Assembly (NCBI GenBank): GCA_002723075.1
Contig: PBNJ01000016.1
Location: 6,435-70,434 of the forward strand
DNA: 64,000 bases
Reading direction: 5' to 3'
From: Flavobacteriaceae bacterium
GTDB taxonomy: Bacteria; Bacteroidota; Bacteroidia; Flavobacteriales; Flavobacteriaceae
This document shows, in pieces, positions 42,199 to 52,364 of the stretch. The position numbers and the translations under genes are program-made. Within the stretch, counting starts at the first letter, position 1. The number at the start of each line of letters is the position of its first letter. The notes beneath the pieces are model-generated. The model ran no database searches, had not been told where the DNA came from, and saw only the letters and a list, made by a program, of their open reading frames with translations.

Positions 42199-44303
42199 AA
42201 AAAATTATTTATTATATCGTTATTACACTCAGTCTACTTTTAACATCGTGTGGAAAACAAAACTCAATAGTAAGTCCAAATGGTGATTTAGAAGTCAAAC
42301 TCAAAGTAGATGAAAATGGACACCTTCTTTATTCAGTTTTGTTCAATGGCAAGAGTTATATAAAACCCTCTAAACTGGGGTTTGAATTTGCAAACGCAGA
42401 TAACATGATGAGCGGATTCGAAATTATATCATCAAAAAAGGAAACCATTGTTCAGGATTATGAAATGCAGTGGGGTTTAAATCAGTTTATTTCTTCTAAA
42501 CACAACCAACTATCACTAAATCTCAAGCATATTGAAAGCGGTCGTCTCATTGATGTTGTTTTTAGGGCTGCAGATGACGGATTCGCCTTTCGATATGTCA
42601 TACCTAAACAAAAAGAAAAGGAGCTGATTGTATCAAATGAGCACAGTGAATTTAATTTTGCTGAAGATCCGATGTCATATTGGATTCCTGGAGATTGGGA
42701 AATCTACGAGCACCTTTACAACAAAACAAGAACAAGTGAAATCAATGCCTTGAGTAAGGTAAACCACCCGAATTTAGCACAAACTCATATCGTTGAAAAC
42801 AGTGTAGCTACTCCTGTAACTTTTATTTTTGATGATGGCACCCACCTGAGTTTACATGAAGCTGCTTTAGTAAACTATAGCGGAATGACATTAAAAAAGA
42901 CTGGAGAAACTTCCTTTGTCAGCTCTTTAACTGGTCGTTCAGATGGCAACAAAGCTACGATCCCAACCCCTTTCAAAACCCCATGGAGAATGGGTATTAT
43001 TGGAAAAAAGGCAACCGATTTATTGAGCTCAAACCTTATGTATGATCTCAATGAACCCAACGAACTTGGAGACATTCGTGATTGGTTCACCCCTCATAAA
43101 TACATCGGGATATGGTGGGAAATGCATATGGGAAAGAGTACTTGGGATTATGGAATGACACAAGATATGGGCACTTGGACAGATAGTGGAAATGCTCATG
43201 GCCAGCACGGTGCAACAAATAAAAACACAAAAAAATATATCGATTTTGCAGCAAAACATGGATTTGATGGTGTTTTGGTTGAAGGTTGGAATACCGGTTG
43301 GGAATATTGGATTGGATTTGAGGATCGGGAAGGTGTTTTTGATTTTGTAACATCTTATCCAGATTATGACATTGAAATGCTACAAGCATATGCAAAAAGT
43401 AAGGGAGTGAGTCTAGTTATGCATCATGAGACATCAGCCGCTCCTCGAACATATGATAAACAAATGGATAAAGCGTATGCACTAATGCAATCACTAGACA
43501 TTCATGTTGTTAAATCAGGATATGTTGGTCCGTTAATTCCAAAAGGAGAGTATCACCATGGGCAATGGATGGTAAATCATTACAACAATGCTGTTCAAAA
43601 AGCAGCTAATTATCAGGTGGCTGTCAATACACACGAACCGATAAAGGGCACGGGGCTTGAGCGTACATGGCCAAATTGGATCTCTCGTGAAGGAGCTAGA
43701 GGGCAAGAGTTTAACGCCTGGAGTATTGAAGGAGGAAATTCTGTTGACCACCTAGCCACAATGGCTTTTACTCGTTTTTTGAGTGGGCCAATGGATTATA
43801 CCCCCGGCCTGGTTAAACTTGAGACAAAATTGGGCCCTAACGGAGATAATAAAGCCCGATCAACAATTGCTCAGCAACTGGGGCAGTATGTAGTGATACC
43901 ATCTCCCATTCAAATGGCGTGTGATCTCCCCGAAAATTATGAGCAACACCTAGACTGGCTACAGTTTATAAAAGATGTAGCTGTTGATTGGCAAAAAAGC
44001 ATCCCAATACAAGGTGAGGTTGGTGATTATGTAGTTTGGGCAAAAACTCCAAAAGAAAACGAAAATTGGTATTTGGGTGCTGTCAATGATGAAAATCCGA
44101 GAGATCTAGAAATTGATTTGAGTTTCCTTGACAAAAACAAGTCTTACCGTATGACCATATACAGAGACAGTAAAGATGCACATTGGAATACAAACCCTTA
44201 TGCAATTGAAATAGAAAACAAAACGATTAAGCAAACAGACACCCTTAAAGTATATCTAGCTTCTGGAGGTGGTTTCGGTGCTATACTCGAAAAATTAAAA
44301 TAA
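42195..44303 (+). CDS. Glycoside hydrolase family 97 (SusB-like) lipoprotein
   Basis: Lipobox [82 protein letters not shown] at 42195 overlaps the GH65 stop codon. Confidence 0.94.
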   Translation: MKKIIYYIVITLSLLLTSCGKQNSIVSPNGDLEVKLKVDENGHLLYSVLFNGKSYIKPSKLGFEFANADNMMSGFEIISSKKETIVQDYEMQWGLNQFISSKHNQLSLNLKHIESGRLIDVVFRAADDGFAFRYVIPKQKEKELIVSNEHSEFNFAEDPMSYWIPGDWEIYEHLYNKTRTSEINALSKVNHPNLAQTHIVENSVATPVTFIFDDGTHLSLHEAALVNYSGMTLKKTGETSFVSSLTGRSDGNKATIPTPFKTPWRMGIIGKKATDLLSSNLMYDLNEPNELGDIRDWFTPHKYIGIWWEMHMGKSTWDYGMTQDMGTWTDSGNAHGQHGATNKNTKKYIDFAAKHGFDGVLVEGWNTGWEYWIGFEDREGVFDFVTSYPDYDIEMLQAYAKSKGVSLVMHHETSAAPRTYDKQMDKAYALMQSLDIHVVKSGYVGPLIPKGEYHHGQWMVNHYNNAVQKAANYQVAVNTHEPIKGTGLERTWPNWISREGARGQEFNAWSIEGGNSVDHLATMAFTRFLSGPMDYTPGLVKLETKLGPNGDNKARSTIAQQLGQYVVIPSPIQMACDLPENYEQHLDWLQFIKDVAVDWQKSIPIQGEVGDYVVWAKTPKENENWYLGAVNDENPRDLEIDLSFLDKNKSYRMTIYRDSKDAHWNTNPYAIEIENKTIKQTDTLKVYLASGGGFGAILEKLK

Positions 44304-44354
44304 ATTCACGTCATAAGACTTTCGAAGTCAGTCACATTGTAAAGAAGATAAAAC

Positions 44355-45839
44355 ATGAAATACATCATCGCTATAGACGCAGGGACTACAAGCTCACGTG
44401 CAATTTTGTTTGATAAAAAAGGGCATCAAATCGGAGTTGCTCAATATGAGTTTACCCAATTTTTTCCGCAAAACGGATGGGTTGAACACGATGCTAATGA
44501 AATTTGGGAATCTCAAAAAAAAGCAATTCACGATTTGATAAAGCAAACTGGTGTGCAGGACGAAGAAATTGCAGCAATTGGCATCACAAACCAGCGGGAA
44601 ACAACCATCATTTGGAACAAAGAAACTGGGGAGCCAGTAGGTAACGCCATTGTTTGGCAGGATCGCCGAACCGCCTCGATTTGTACCGAGTTAAAACAAA
44701 AACACGAGGCGACTTTTATTGCGAAAACTGGTCTGGTCTTGGATCCTTATTTCTCAGGAACAAAAATCAAATGGATTCTTGACCAAGACCCTAAATTGAA
44801 AAAACAAGCCACAGAAGGAAAGCTTGCTTTTGGAACGGTCGACAGTTGGTTAATCTGGAAGTTGACCGGTGGCAATACGCATGTTACTGATGTTACAAAT
44901 GCAAGTAGAACCCTACTGTTTAATATCCATACTCTCGATTGGGACGATGAGCTTCTAAAAATTCTGAATATTCCAAAAGCAATTTTACCAAAGGTTGTCA
45001 GCTGTTCAGAAGTTGTTGGAGAAACCAGTGTAAAAAGTATTGGTCAGCAAATCACGATTTCTGGAATTGCTGGTGACCAACAAGCCGCTCTTTTTGGACA
45101 GTTGTGCTGGGAGTCTGGTGATGTTAAAAACACCTATGGTACAGGATGTTTTTGTATCATGAATACGGGGAGTAAAGCCATTGTGTCAAAGAATAAAATG
45201 CTGACAACCATCGGATATCAAATTGGAGGTAAAACCACCTATGCAATTGAAGGAAGTGTGTTTATTGCTGGTGCTTTGATCCAATGGTTGCGAGATGAAT
45301 TGAGTATGGTTAGTGAATCTTCCCAAATTGAAACGTTGGCAAAAACCGTTTCGGACAATGGTGGGATTACTTTTTTACCATCCCTAACGGGCTTAGGAGC
45401 TCCCTATTGGGAGCCAAGTGCAACTGGCGGAATACTTGGAATTACAAGAGGTACTAAAAAGGGTCACATTGCTAGAGCGGCCTTGGAAGCGATTGCTTTA
45501 CGGTCACATGAATTGGTCAATGCCATGCAAAAAGATGCAAACACAAATTTTTCAGTTCTTAAAGTAGATGGAGGCGCATCTCAAAACAATCTTTTACTAC
45601 AAATTCAAGCCAATGTATTAAATACAAAAGTTGTTCGACCTGAAATCACCGAAACCACTGCCTTGGGAGCTGCTTTTTTTGCTGGGCTAGCTGTTGGGTT
45701 TTGGAAAAGCCAAGAGGAAATTCAAACTGTATGGAAGGAAAATGCCCAATTCCATCCCGATCAAGACAAGACCTATACAAATCAAATGGTTTCACTTTGG
45801 AATCAAAGAATTCAGGTAGTTTTAAGTAAAGATGGTTAG
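44355..45839 (+). CDS. glpK: Glycerol kinase
   Basis: AIDAGTTSSRAILFDKKGHQIGVAQYEFTQFFPQNGWVEHDANEIW, AIGITNQRETTIIWNKETG, VDGGASQNNLLLQIQANVLNTKVVRPEITETTALGAA. Confidence 0.97.
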   Translation: MKYIIAIDAGTTSSRAILFDKKGHQIGVAQYEFTQFFPQNGWVEHDANEIWESQKKAIHDLIKQTGVQDEEIAAIGITNQRETTIIWNKETGEPVGNAIVWQDRRTASICTELKQKHEATFIAKTGLVLDPYFSGTKIKWILDQDPKLKKQATEGKLAFGTVDSWLIWKLTGGNTHVTDVTNASRTLLFNIHTLDWDDELLKILNIPKAILPKVVSCSEVVGETSVKSIGQQITISGIAGDQQAALFGQLCWESGDVKNTYGTGCFCIMNTGSKAIVSKNKMLTTIGYQIGGKTTYAIEGSVFIAGALIQWLRDELSMVSESSQIETLAKTVSDNGGITFLPSLTGLGAPYWEPSATGGILGITRGTKKGHIARAALEAIALRSHELVNAMQKDANTNFSVLKVDGGASQNNLLLQIQANVLNTKVVRPEITETTALGAAFFAGLAVGFWKSQEEIQTVWKENAQFHPDQDKTYTNQMVSLWNQRIQVVLSKDG

Positions 45840-47382
45840 AGTCGATCAAATCAAAGCAATCGAAACTGCTAAAGAGCCGTGGGACATTGTGATCATCGGT
45901 GGTGGCGCTACGGGCTTGGGGGCTGCACTTGATGGAGCCAGTCGAGGACACAAAACCCTACTTCTTGAGAAAAGCGATTTTGCACAAGGGACTTCGTCAA
46001 AAAGTACCAAACTCATTCATGGAGGTGTGAGGTACTTGAAGCAGGGCAGCCTACGGCTCGTATTCCAAGCTCTCAAAGAGAGAGGTATTCTTTTAAAAAA
46101 TGCACCGCATTTAGTGCACAAAATGAGCTTTATCATTCCCGTTTATTCGTGGTGGAACCTGCTATTTTATGGTGTCGGATTGATTTGTTATGATCTGTTG
46201 GCTGGCAACAAACGTATTGAGTCTACTACTATATTAAGTCGGAAAAAAACACAAACACTTTTGCCGAATCTCAAGGACGATCATCTAGTGGGAGGTATTG
46301 CGTACTGGGATGCTCAGTTCAATGATGCGCGACTTGCCATTAATCTTGCTCGTTCGGCTGTCGCTTACGGGGCAACTGTAATCAACTATTGTTCTGTCAG
46401 TTCGCTCCTCAAGAAGAAAGGGGAAATCTGTGGAGTAATTGCCAAAGATCACATTAGCGGGAAAGAATACAAAATTGATGCGAAGGTCGTTTTGAATGCA
46501 ACTGGTGTTTTTTCGAACCATATTCGGCAAATGGATCAGCCTGATATTAAAAGTAATATCATACCTAGCCAGGGCACACATATCGTTTTAGATCTGAAGT
46601 TCATGCTTGGAAACCATGCCATTCTGATCCCAAAAACATCGGATGGCCGTGTGCTGTTTTCCATTCCTTGGCACGATAAACTATTGGTTGGAACGACAGA
46701 TTATATAGTCGATTCCATTGATGACAACCCCACCCCATTTTCTGAGGAAATCGACTATATTTTGAAAATCATTGGTGACTATCTGAAAAAACAGCCCACA
46801 CGGAAAGATATTTTGAGTGTATTTAGCGGATTAAGACCTTTAGTTGCGAGAAAAAATGACAAAACAAAAGACATTTCAAGAAATCACTCTATTGCCGTTA
46901 GTCAATCCGGTTTGGTTTCGATAACAGGAGGGAAATGGACTACTTATCGGAAAATGGCAGAAGACGCAATTGATGTTGTACAATCCGTTGGGGGAATTGA
47001 AAATCATAGAAGTAAAACAGCGGAAATCAAACTTGATGGCTTTGACTCATCGATCACAAATAAAAATCCATTACACATGTATGGTTGCTTTTCTACAGAG
47101 ATATCAACAATAGATTCATCTACCGGTAATAGCTCATTGGGAAAGAATTTTTATCTTTCAGAAAATCAAATCTTATGGGGAATAAGAGAGGAAATGGCAA
47201 TTCGATTAGAAGACATACTGGCTAGACGTAGCCGATGCCTTCTTCAAGATGCTAAAGAAACGATTAAAGTTGCCCCTGTAGTGGCAAAAATTATGGCAGA
47301 CGAGCTTGGGCATGACCAACGTTGGGTTGACAACGAGTTACGAGATTTTAAGCAGGCTGCTGAAAAATATATAATGAACTAA
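45832..47382 (+). CDS. glpD: Glycerol-3-phosphate dehydrogenase (FAD)
   Basis: IIGGGATGLGAALDGASRGHKTLLLEKSDFAQGTSSKSTKLIHGGVRYL, GLRPLVA, SITGGKWTTYRKMAEDA. Confidence 0.96.
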   Translation: MVRVDQIKAIETAKEPWDIVIIGGGATGLGAALDGASRGHKTLLLEKSDFAQGTSSKSTKLIHGGVRYLKQGSLRLVFQALKERGILLKNAPHLVHKMSFIIPVYSWWNLLFYGVGLICYDLLAGNKRIESTTILSRKKTQTLLPNLKDDHLVGGIAYWDAQFNDARLAINLARSAVAYGATVINYCSVSSLLKKKGEICGVIAKDHISGKEYKIDAKVVLNATGVFSNHIRQMDQPDIKSNIIPSQGTHIVLDLKFMLGNHAILIPKTSDGRVLFSIPWHDKLLVGTTDYIVDSIDDNPTPFSEEIDYILKIIGDYLKKQPTRKDILSVFSGLRPLVARKNDKTKDISRNHSIAVSQSGLVSITGGKWTTYRKMAEDAIDVVQSVGGIENHRSKTAEIKLDGFDSSITNKNPLHMYGCFSTEISTIDSSTGNSSLGKNFYLSENQILWGIREEMAIRLEDILARRSRCLLQDAKETIKVAPVVAKIMADELGHDQRWVDNELRDFKQAAEKYIMN

Positions 47383-47392
47383 ATCAAAACAT

Positions 47393-48139
47393 ATGACACC
47401 TTTTTTATCGGAATTTTTAGGAACTTTTGTACTTCTCTTCTTGGGCATTGGCGTTGTAGCAAATGTTTCTTTACAAAACACCCTTGCATCTGGATCTAGT
47501 GCAACAGGAAAATGGATTTTAATCACAACTGCATGGGGGTTTGCGGTATTTTTTGGGGTTGTCGTTTCGGGAGAGTATAGCGGTGCTCACCTCAATCCCG
47601 CGGTAACCGTTGGCTTAGCAGCTGCCAATAAATTTGCATGGTCCCAAGTACCAGCCTATATTCTAGCTCAATTTTTAGGAGCCATGGCTGGTGCTATTAT
47701 GGCGTATATCTTTTATAGAGATCATATTAAATTAACGCAAGATGAAGGAGTAATCAAAGGTTGTTTTTCTACGGGTCCTGCCATAAGAAACACTACAAAT
47801 AATTTTATCAGTGAGTGTATTGGTACATTTATGCTTGTTTTTCTGATATTTTTTATTGCCAGTCCTTTTTTGGAAATCGATGGTGTAGAACAGGTGCAAT
47901 ACGGAATCGGATCAATGGATGCTTTCCCTGTTGGTGTACTCGTTTGGCTCATAGGCATGGCTCTTGGGGGGACAACAGGATATGCGATTAATCCTGCTAG
48001 AGATCTCGGACCTCGGATTATATACTCTTTGGTCAGAGGTAAAAAAGCAAAGCCAGATTGGTCTTATGCCTGGATTCCCATATTCGCTCCTTTAGTAGGT
48101 GGATCCATTGCTGGAATTCTATACACGAACTTTTTTTAA
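47393..48139 (+). CDS. glpF: Glycerol uptake facilitator / MIP family channel
   Basis: Two NPA motifs (GAHLNPAVTVG and AINPARDLGPRI) and MIP topology; next to glpK and glpD. Confidence 0.95.
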   Translation: MTPFLSEFLGTFVLLFLGIGVVANVSLQNTLASGSSATGKWILITTAWGFAVFFGVVVSGEYSGAHLNPAVTVGLAAANKFAWSQVPAYILAQFLGAMAGAIMAYIFYRDHIKLTQDEGVIKGCFSTGPAIRNTTNNFISECIGTFMLVFLIFFIASPFLEIDGVEQVQYGIGSMDAFPVGVLVWLIGMALGGTTGYAINPARDLGPRIIYSLVRGKKAKPDWSYAWIPIFAPLVGGSIAGILYTNFF

Positions 48140-48145
48140 TTTTTT

Positions 48146-50521
48146 ATGAGATTTATTTTTTTTATACTTCAATTGTCATGCTGTTTTCTGTCTGCTCAAT
48201 CACTCATCAAAGGAACAGTTTATGATGAAAGTAAATTGGCAGTTCCTTATGCAGATATTCTATTAATTCAATCAGATGGACAAACAACATCAGATCAAAC
48301 AATAACAGATGAAAATGGAATGTTTTTACTTGAAACAAGCCGAACTGGAGTTGCAGAAATACAAATTATTAGTATGGGTTTCGAGCCAATGGTGATTTCA
48401 GACTTGGAACTTGATAATAACACCATTGATCTTGGCATTATAACTCTATTTGAGGCCGCTTATGCACTTGATGACGTAAATGTAACTGCGAAAAAAATTT
48501 CATTTACAAGAAAAATAGACCGAGCTATTATTAATTTAGAAGATGATGCTTCTACTTCTGGATCTTCTATTTTAGATGTTTTAGAGCGAACACCTGGTAT
48601 TATTGTAGACCGGCAAAATGAATCGATTACAATGTTGGGTAAAACTGGAGTTAATGTCATGATTAATGGAAAAATGAGCTATATGCCAGCCAGTGCGATT
48701 GTACAATATTTAAATGGATTACGATCAGAAAATGCAACTTCAATTGAGCTCATAACTACACCGCCTTCAAAATTTGATGCTGAAGGTAATGCAGGTTTTA
48801 TAAATATAGAACTTAAGAAAAGTGCAGATGATGGTTACAATGGTAATATTGCCTCCTCCATAAGCACAGCAAAAGGAAAAACAAGCGAAGACGTTAACTT
48901 GAGTTTTAATGTCAATAGTAAAAAATCTAATCTCGCATTTAACTATTCTATTATAAACAGCAAATTGCCCATTGCCTTTGATATGACAAGAAGCATGGAG
49001 ATCAATGGTGTCACTACTCAAACATATCTTGAAGCCAAACGAGATAACACTAGACTAGTACAAAACGTAAGATTTGGGTACGATTATGAACATTCCGAAA
49101 AACTCTCTCTAGCTTTGACTGTTTCGGGATATGAAAATTCGTATGAAATGATAGAAGATAAATATGTCTCTCAATTAGATGAGCTAAATCTTGATGACAA
49201 CTACTACACGACTGAGGACAACTTTTGGAAAAATGCTCAATTGGGTATTAGTGCATCTTACCGATTTAAAAAAACGAAAATTGATTTTACAAGTGATTAT
49301 TTGCAATATTCAAATGACCAACCAGTTTATTATTCAATTTCCATTAATGAGCCTACAGAATCAGAAGATTTAAGCCTACAAACCACCAAAAACTCTCCTT
49401 TTGAGATACTCGCAAATAGCATTGATCTTGAAACCAATTGGAATGAAAGAATGACTTTCAGCTCCGGAATTAAACATATTGTAAACTCATATCAAAACAA
49501 AACGAGTTTATTTGAAAATTCTGTAGTAAACGAATCCTTTTCAACGGATAGTCAATTGGATGAGGACATCTCTGCCATCTATTCACAATTACAAGCTGAT
49601 TTGAGCGACAACATCAAGGTTCAAGCAGGATTAAGATTTGAATATGCTAATTCTGAAATTTTTTCAAATTTAACACAGGAAGATTTAGTAAACAGAACCT
49701 ACAAAGACTTTTTTCCTTCGCTGTTTTTATCTTATAAAATCAACGATTTTAATAATCTAAACCTTTCTGTAAATCGAAGGATTAATCGCCCTGCTTTCAC
49801 AGATATGGCTCCTTTTTTATTTTTTGTAGATCTCGATCAGGCCTTTCAAGGGAACGTGGAGTTAAAACCATCATATACAAATAATATCCAGCTAGATTAT
49901 CGGTTTAAATCAATTAATTTAAACATTCAATATGCCAATGAAACTGACTTGATTGCTCGTTTTCAACCCAAAGTAGATCAACAAACAGGATTCATCACGA
50001 TTACACCACAAAATATTGACAAGCAAAAAACGATGACTGCTATTTTGAGTTATTCGTTTTTTCCAATTCAAGATTGGAATTTGAGGTTGTTCACTACAGT
50101 TTCCCATATCGATATCCAAAATGACAACGATTTGGGCACGTATGACCTACAGACCTTAAACTATAGATTGAATATCAATAATACCATCAACTTAAACGAA
50201 GACTTTTCTATACAGGTTTGGGGTTATTATAATTCTAAATCATTTTTTGGTATTAGCACATTAGATCCAAACGGATCCTTAAATCTAGGTTTACAAAAGA
50301 AATTCAAATCTTATACCCTCTCACTACAGGCTGAAAATATATTAGACACGCAAGATTGGCAGTTTCTAACTGAAAACCCTGAGGACAACTACAGGCAACA
50401 AATGAATTGGAGTTTCAGACCGCCTCAAGTAAAATTATCTCTAAGCTATCGATTTGGCGATAATAATATCAAAGTCAAGGAAATTCGAGAAAGCGAGGAA
50501 ACAAAAAGAATGAGCTTATAA
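48146..50521 (+). CDS. TonB-dependent receptor, outer membrane beta-barrel family
   Basis: Carboxypeptidase-regulatory-like N-terminus (IKGTVYDESKLAVPYADILL), plug VLERTPGIIVDRQNESITMLGKTGVNVMINGK, beta-barrel repeats to C-terminal KLSLSYRFGDNN. Confidence 0.9.
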   Translation: MRFIFFILQLSCCFLSAQSLIKGTVYDESKLAVPYADILLIQSDGQTTSDQTITDENGMFLLETSRTGVAEIQIISMGFEPMVISDLELDNNTIDLGIITLFEAAYALDDVNVTAKKISFTRKIDRAIINLEDDASTSGSSILDVLERTPGIIVDRQNESITMLGKTGVNVMINGKMSYMPASAIVQYLNGLRSENATSIELITTPPSKFDAEGNAGFINIELKKSADDGYNGNIASSISTAKGKTSEDVNLSFNVNSKKSNLAFNYSIINSKLPIAFDMTRSMEINGVTTQTYLEAKRDNTRLVQNVRFGYDYEHSEKLSLALTVSGYENSYEMIEDKYVSQLDELNLDDNYYTTEDNFWKNAQLGISASYRFKKTKIDFTSDYLQYSNDQPVYYSISINEPTESEDLSLQTTKNSPFEILANSIDLETNWNERMTFSSGIKHIVNSYQNKTSLFENSVVNESFSTDSQLDEDISAIYSQLQADLSDNIKVQAGLRFEYANSEIFSNLTQEDLVNRTYKDFFPSLFLSYKINDFNNLNLSVNRRINRPAFTDMAPFLFFVDLDQAFQGNVELKPSYTNNIQLDYRFKSINLNIQYANETDLIARFQPKVDQQTGFITITPQNIDKQKTMTAILSYSFFPIQDWNLRLFTTVSHIDIQNDNDLGTYDLQTLNYRLNINNTINLNEDFSIQVWGYYNSKSFFGISTLDPNGSLNLGLQKKFKSYTLSLQAENILDTQDWQFLTENPEDNYRQQMNWSFRPPQVKLSLSYRFGDNNIKVKEIRESEETKRMSL

Positions 50522-50603
50522 ATGGCTCTAAAACAGATTTATATTTCTTACAATTGTTTAAAATTCTAAGAAATACATTTACCAAAAACCAGTTGTCTAA
50601 AAG

Positions 50604-50840
50604 TTAATTGACCTTGACTACTTTTTTGATTTGAGGAGCATACTTTTTAATGGTTGTCTCTACGCCCAGTTGCAGGGTCATTTGATTGACTGAACAGGAA
50701 ATACAGTTCCCTTCAAGTTCAACAATGACCGTATCTCCCTCAATAGCGACTAAGGAAATGTTTCCGCCATCGTTAATTAGAAAGGGGCGTATTTCATCTA
50801 GGGCTTGTTCTACTTGTTCTTTGACTTCTACCATACTCAA
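50604..50840 (-). CDS. NifU-like C-terminal domain protein (Fe-S scaffold)
   Basis: VEQALDEIRPFLINDGGNISLVAIEGDTVIVELEGNCISCSVNQMTLQLGVE: CxxC NifU motif. Confidence 0.92.
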   Translation of the reverse strand: MSMVEVKEQVEQALDEIRPFLINDGGNISLVAIEGDTVIVELEGNCISCSVNQMTLQLGVETTIKKYAPQIKKVVKVN

Positions 50841-50844
50841 ATTA

Positions 50845-51972
50845 TTAGGAAACTGCTGAACATCCAGCCATGGTTGTGATCTTCACAATTTCGGTTGGAG
50901 GTAATTCTTTGTTTCGTTGTACAAGTTCTGTAATGAGTGACTGTGTGATACTCGTAAATGCATCTTCGGTAGCCCCCCCTTGCATCACAGCTGGTCTTCC
51001 TACGTCTCCAGCTTCACGAAGACTTTGCTCCAGTGGCAAATCGCCTAAAAAAGGAACCCCAACATCCTCGGCAAGATATTTGGCGCCATCTTTTCCAAAA
51101 ATGTAATATTTATTATCAGGTAATTCTTCTGGGATAAAGTAGGACATATTCTCCACAATCCCCAAAACAGGAACCTGAATTGAATCTTGTTGGAACATGG
51201 CAACCCCTTTTTTGGCATCGGCAAGAGCTATAGCTTGTGGTGTACTGACCACCACAGCTCCAGTCACTGGAAGCGCTTGTAAAATACTCAAGTGAATATC
51301 CCCAGTACCGGGTGGTAAGTCAATCAATAAAAAATCGAGCTCACCCCAGTCCGCATCAAAAATCATCTGGTTAAGTGCCTTGGATGCCATTGGTCCACGC
51401 CAAATCACAGCTTGATCTGGTTTTGTGAAAAATCCGATCGATAAGAGTTGAACGCCATAGTTACTCACAGGTTTCATCTTTGATTTGCCTTCAACCTGAA
51501 CAGACAAAGGGCGTTCATAAGCCACATCAAACATCAGTGGCATCGATGGCCCATAAATATCTGCATCCAATATCCCAACTTTAAAACCCATATTGGAAAG
51601 GGTAACCGCCAAATTAGCTGTCACTGTAGATTTCCCTACCCCGCCTTTTCCAGAGGCAATCGCAACGATATTTTGAAGACCGTCCATAGCTTTGCCTTTG
51701 ATGAGATTGGATTGTGACACAGAAGGAGATGCCTGATGAGTCACATGCACTTGAATGCTATAATTCTCTCCAATTTGGTCTTGTAATACTTGCTCAACGT
51801 GCGCCTCAATTTTTTTGCGCAACTGTAAGCTTGGGCTTGCTAGGGCTAGGTCAATAACAATATCCTTGCCGATGACCTGTAAATTGGTCAACGCGTTCGC
51901 ACTCCCTATGGTTTGGGATAACCCTGGAAGTAAAATGTCTTTGACTATAGATTGAACAGCGGACTTTTTCAA
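50845..51972 (-). CDS. Mrp/NBP35 family ATP-binding protein (Fe-S carrier)
   Basis: ASGKGGVGKSTVTANLAVTLSNMGFKVGILDADIYGPSMPLMF, LIDLPPGTGDIHLSILQ, GIVENMSYFIP. Confidence 0.95.
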   Translation of the reverse strand: MKKSAVQSIVKDILLPGLSQTIGSANALTNLQVIGKDIVIDLALASPSLQLRKKIEAHVEQVLQDQIGENYSIQVHVTHQASPSVSQSNLIKGKAMDGLQNIVAIASGKGGVGKSTVTANLAVTLSNMGFKVGILDADIYGPSMPLMFDVAYERPLSVQVEGKSKMKPVSNYGVQLLSIGFFTKPDQAVIWRGPMASKALNQMIFDADWGELDFLLIDLPPGTGDIHLSILQALPVTGAVVVSTPQAIALADAKKGVAMFQQDSIQVPVLGIVENMSYFIPEELPDNKYYIFGKDGAKYLAEDVGVPFLGDLPLEQSLREAGDVGRPAVMQGGATEDAFTSITQSLITELVQRNKELPPTEIVKITTMAGCSAVS

Positions 51973-52025
51973 AGTTGCTTTTTTAAAATGATTCTAAATT
52001 GCAAATATAGCACAAAGCCAGTAAC

Positions 52026-52364
52026 TTACATAGGGTTTGCCGGATCCCAAAAGACTTGCTCAAAATGGGCGATTTGGTCATCCTCGATTTGATGACCTTC
52101 GTTTTCTAATAACTGCTGCATGATTCTCGGTCCGCCAAAGTGATGTTTTCCCGTAAGTAAACCATTGCGATTCACCACGCGATGTGCTGGGACATCTGGT
52201 TTTGAATGGGCTGCATTCATCGCCCAACCAACCATACGTGCCGAACGGCGCATGCCCAAATGGCCTGCGATTGCACCATAGCTCGTGACCCTTCCTTCTG
52301 GAATTTGACGAACAACATCGTATACACGATCAAAAAAATCAGTTTTATCTGAATTATTTTTCAT
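52026..52364 (-). CDS. MGMT family protein (Ogt/Atl-like DNA-binding domain)
   Basis: VYDVVRQIPEGRVTSYGAIAGHLGMRRSARMVGWAMNAAHSKPDVPAHRVVNRNGLLTG. It has PAHRV rather than the PCHRV of active methyltransferases, so it is likely Atl-like. Confidence 0.9.
   Translation of the reverse strand: MKNNSDKTDFFDRVYDVVRQIPEGRVTSYGAIAGHLGMRRSARMVGWAMNAAHSKPDVPAHRVVNRNGLLTGKHHFGGPRIMQQLLENEGHQIEDDQIAHFEQVFWDPANPM

Noticed and set aside
44317-44329. Small hairpin GACTT-TCG-AAGTC between GH97 and glpK
   Set aside because: Only 5 bp and no T-run; not a terminator, so it does not by itself break the proposed operon.
50543-50576. Inverted repeat TATTTCTTA...TAAGAAATA after the TonB receptor
   Set aside because: AT-only-type stem with a 16-nt loop and no clean T-tract; too weak to call a terminator.
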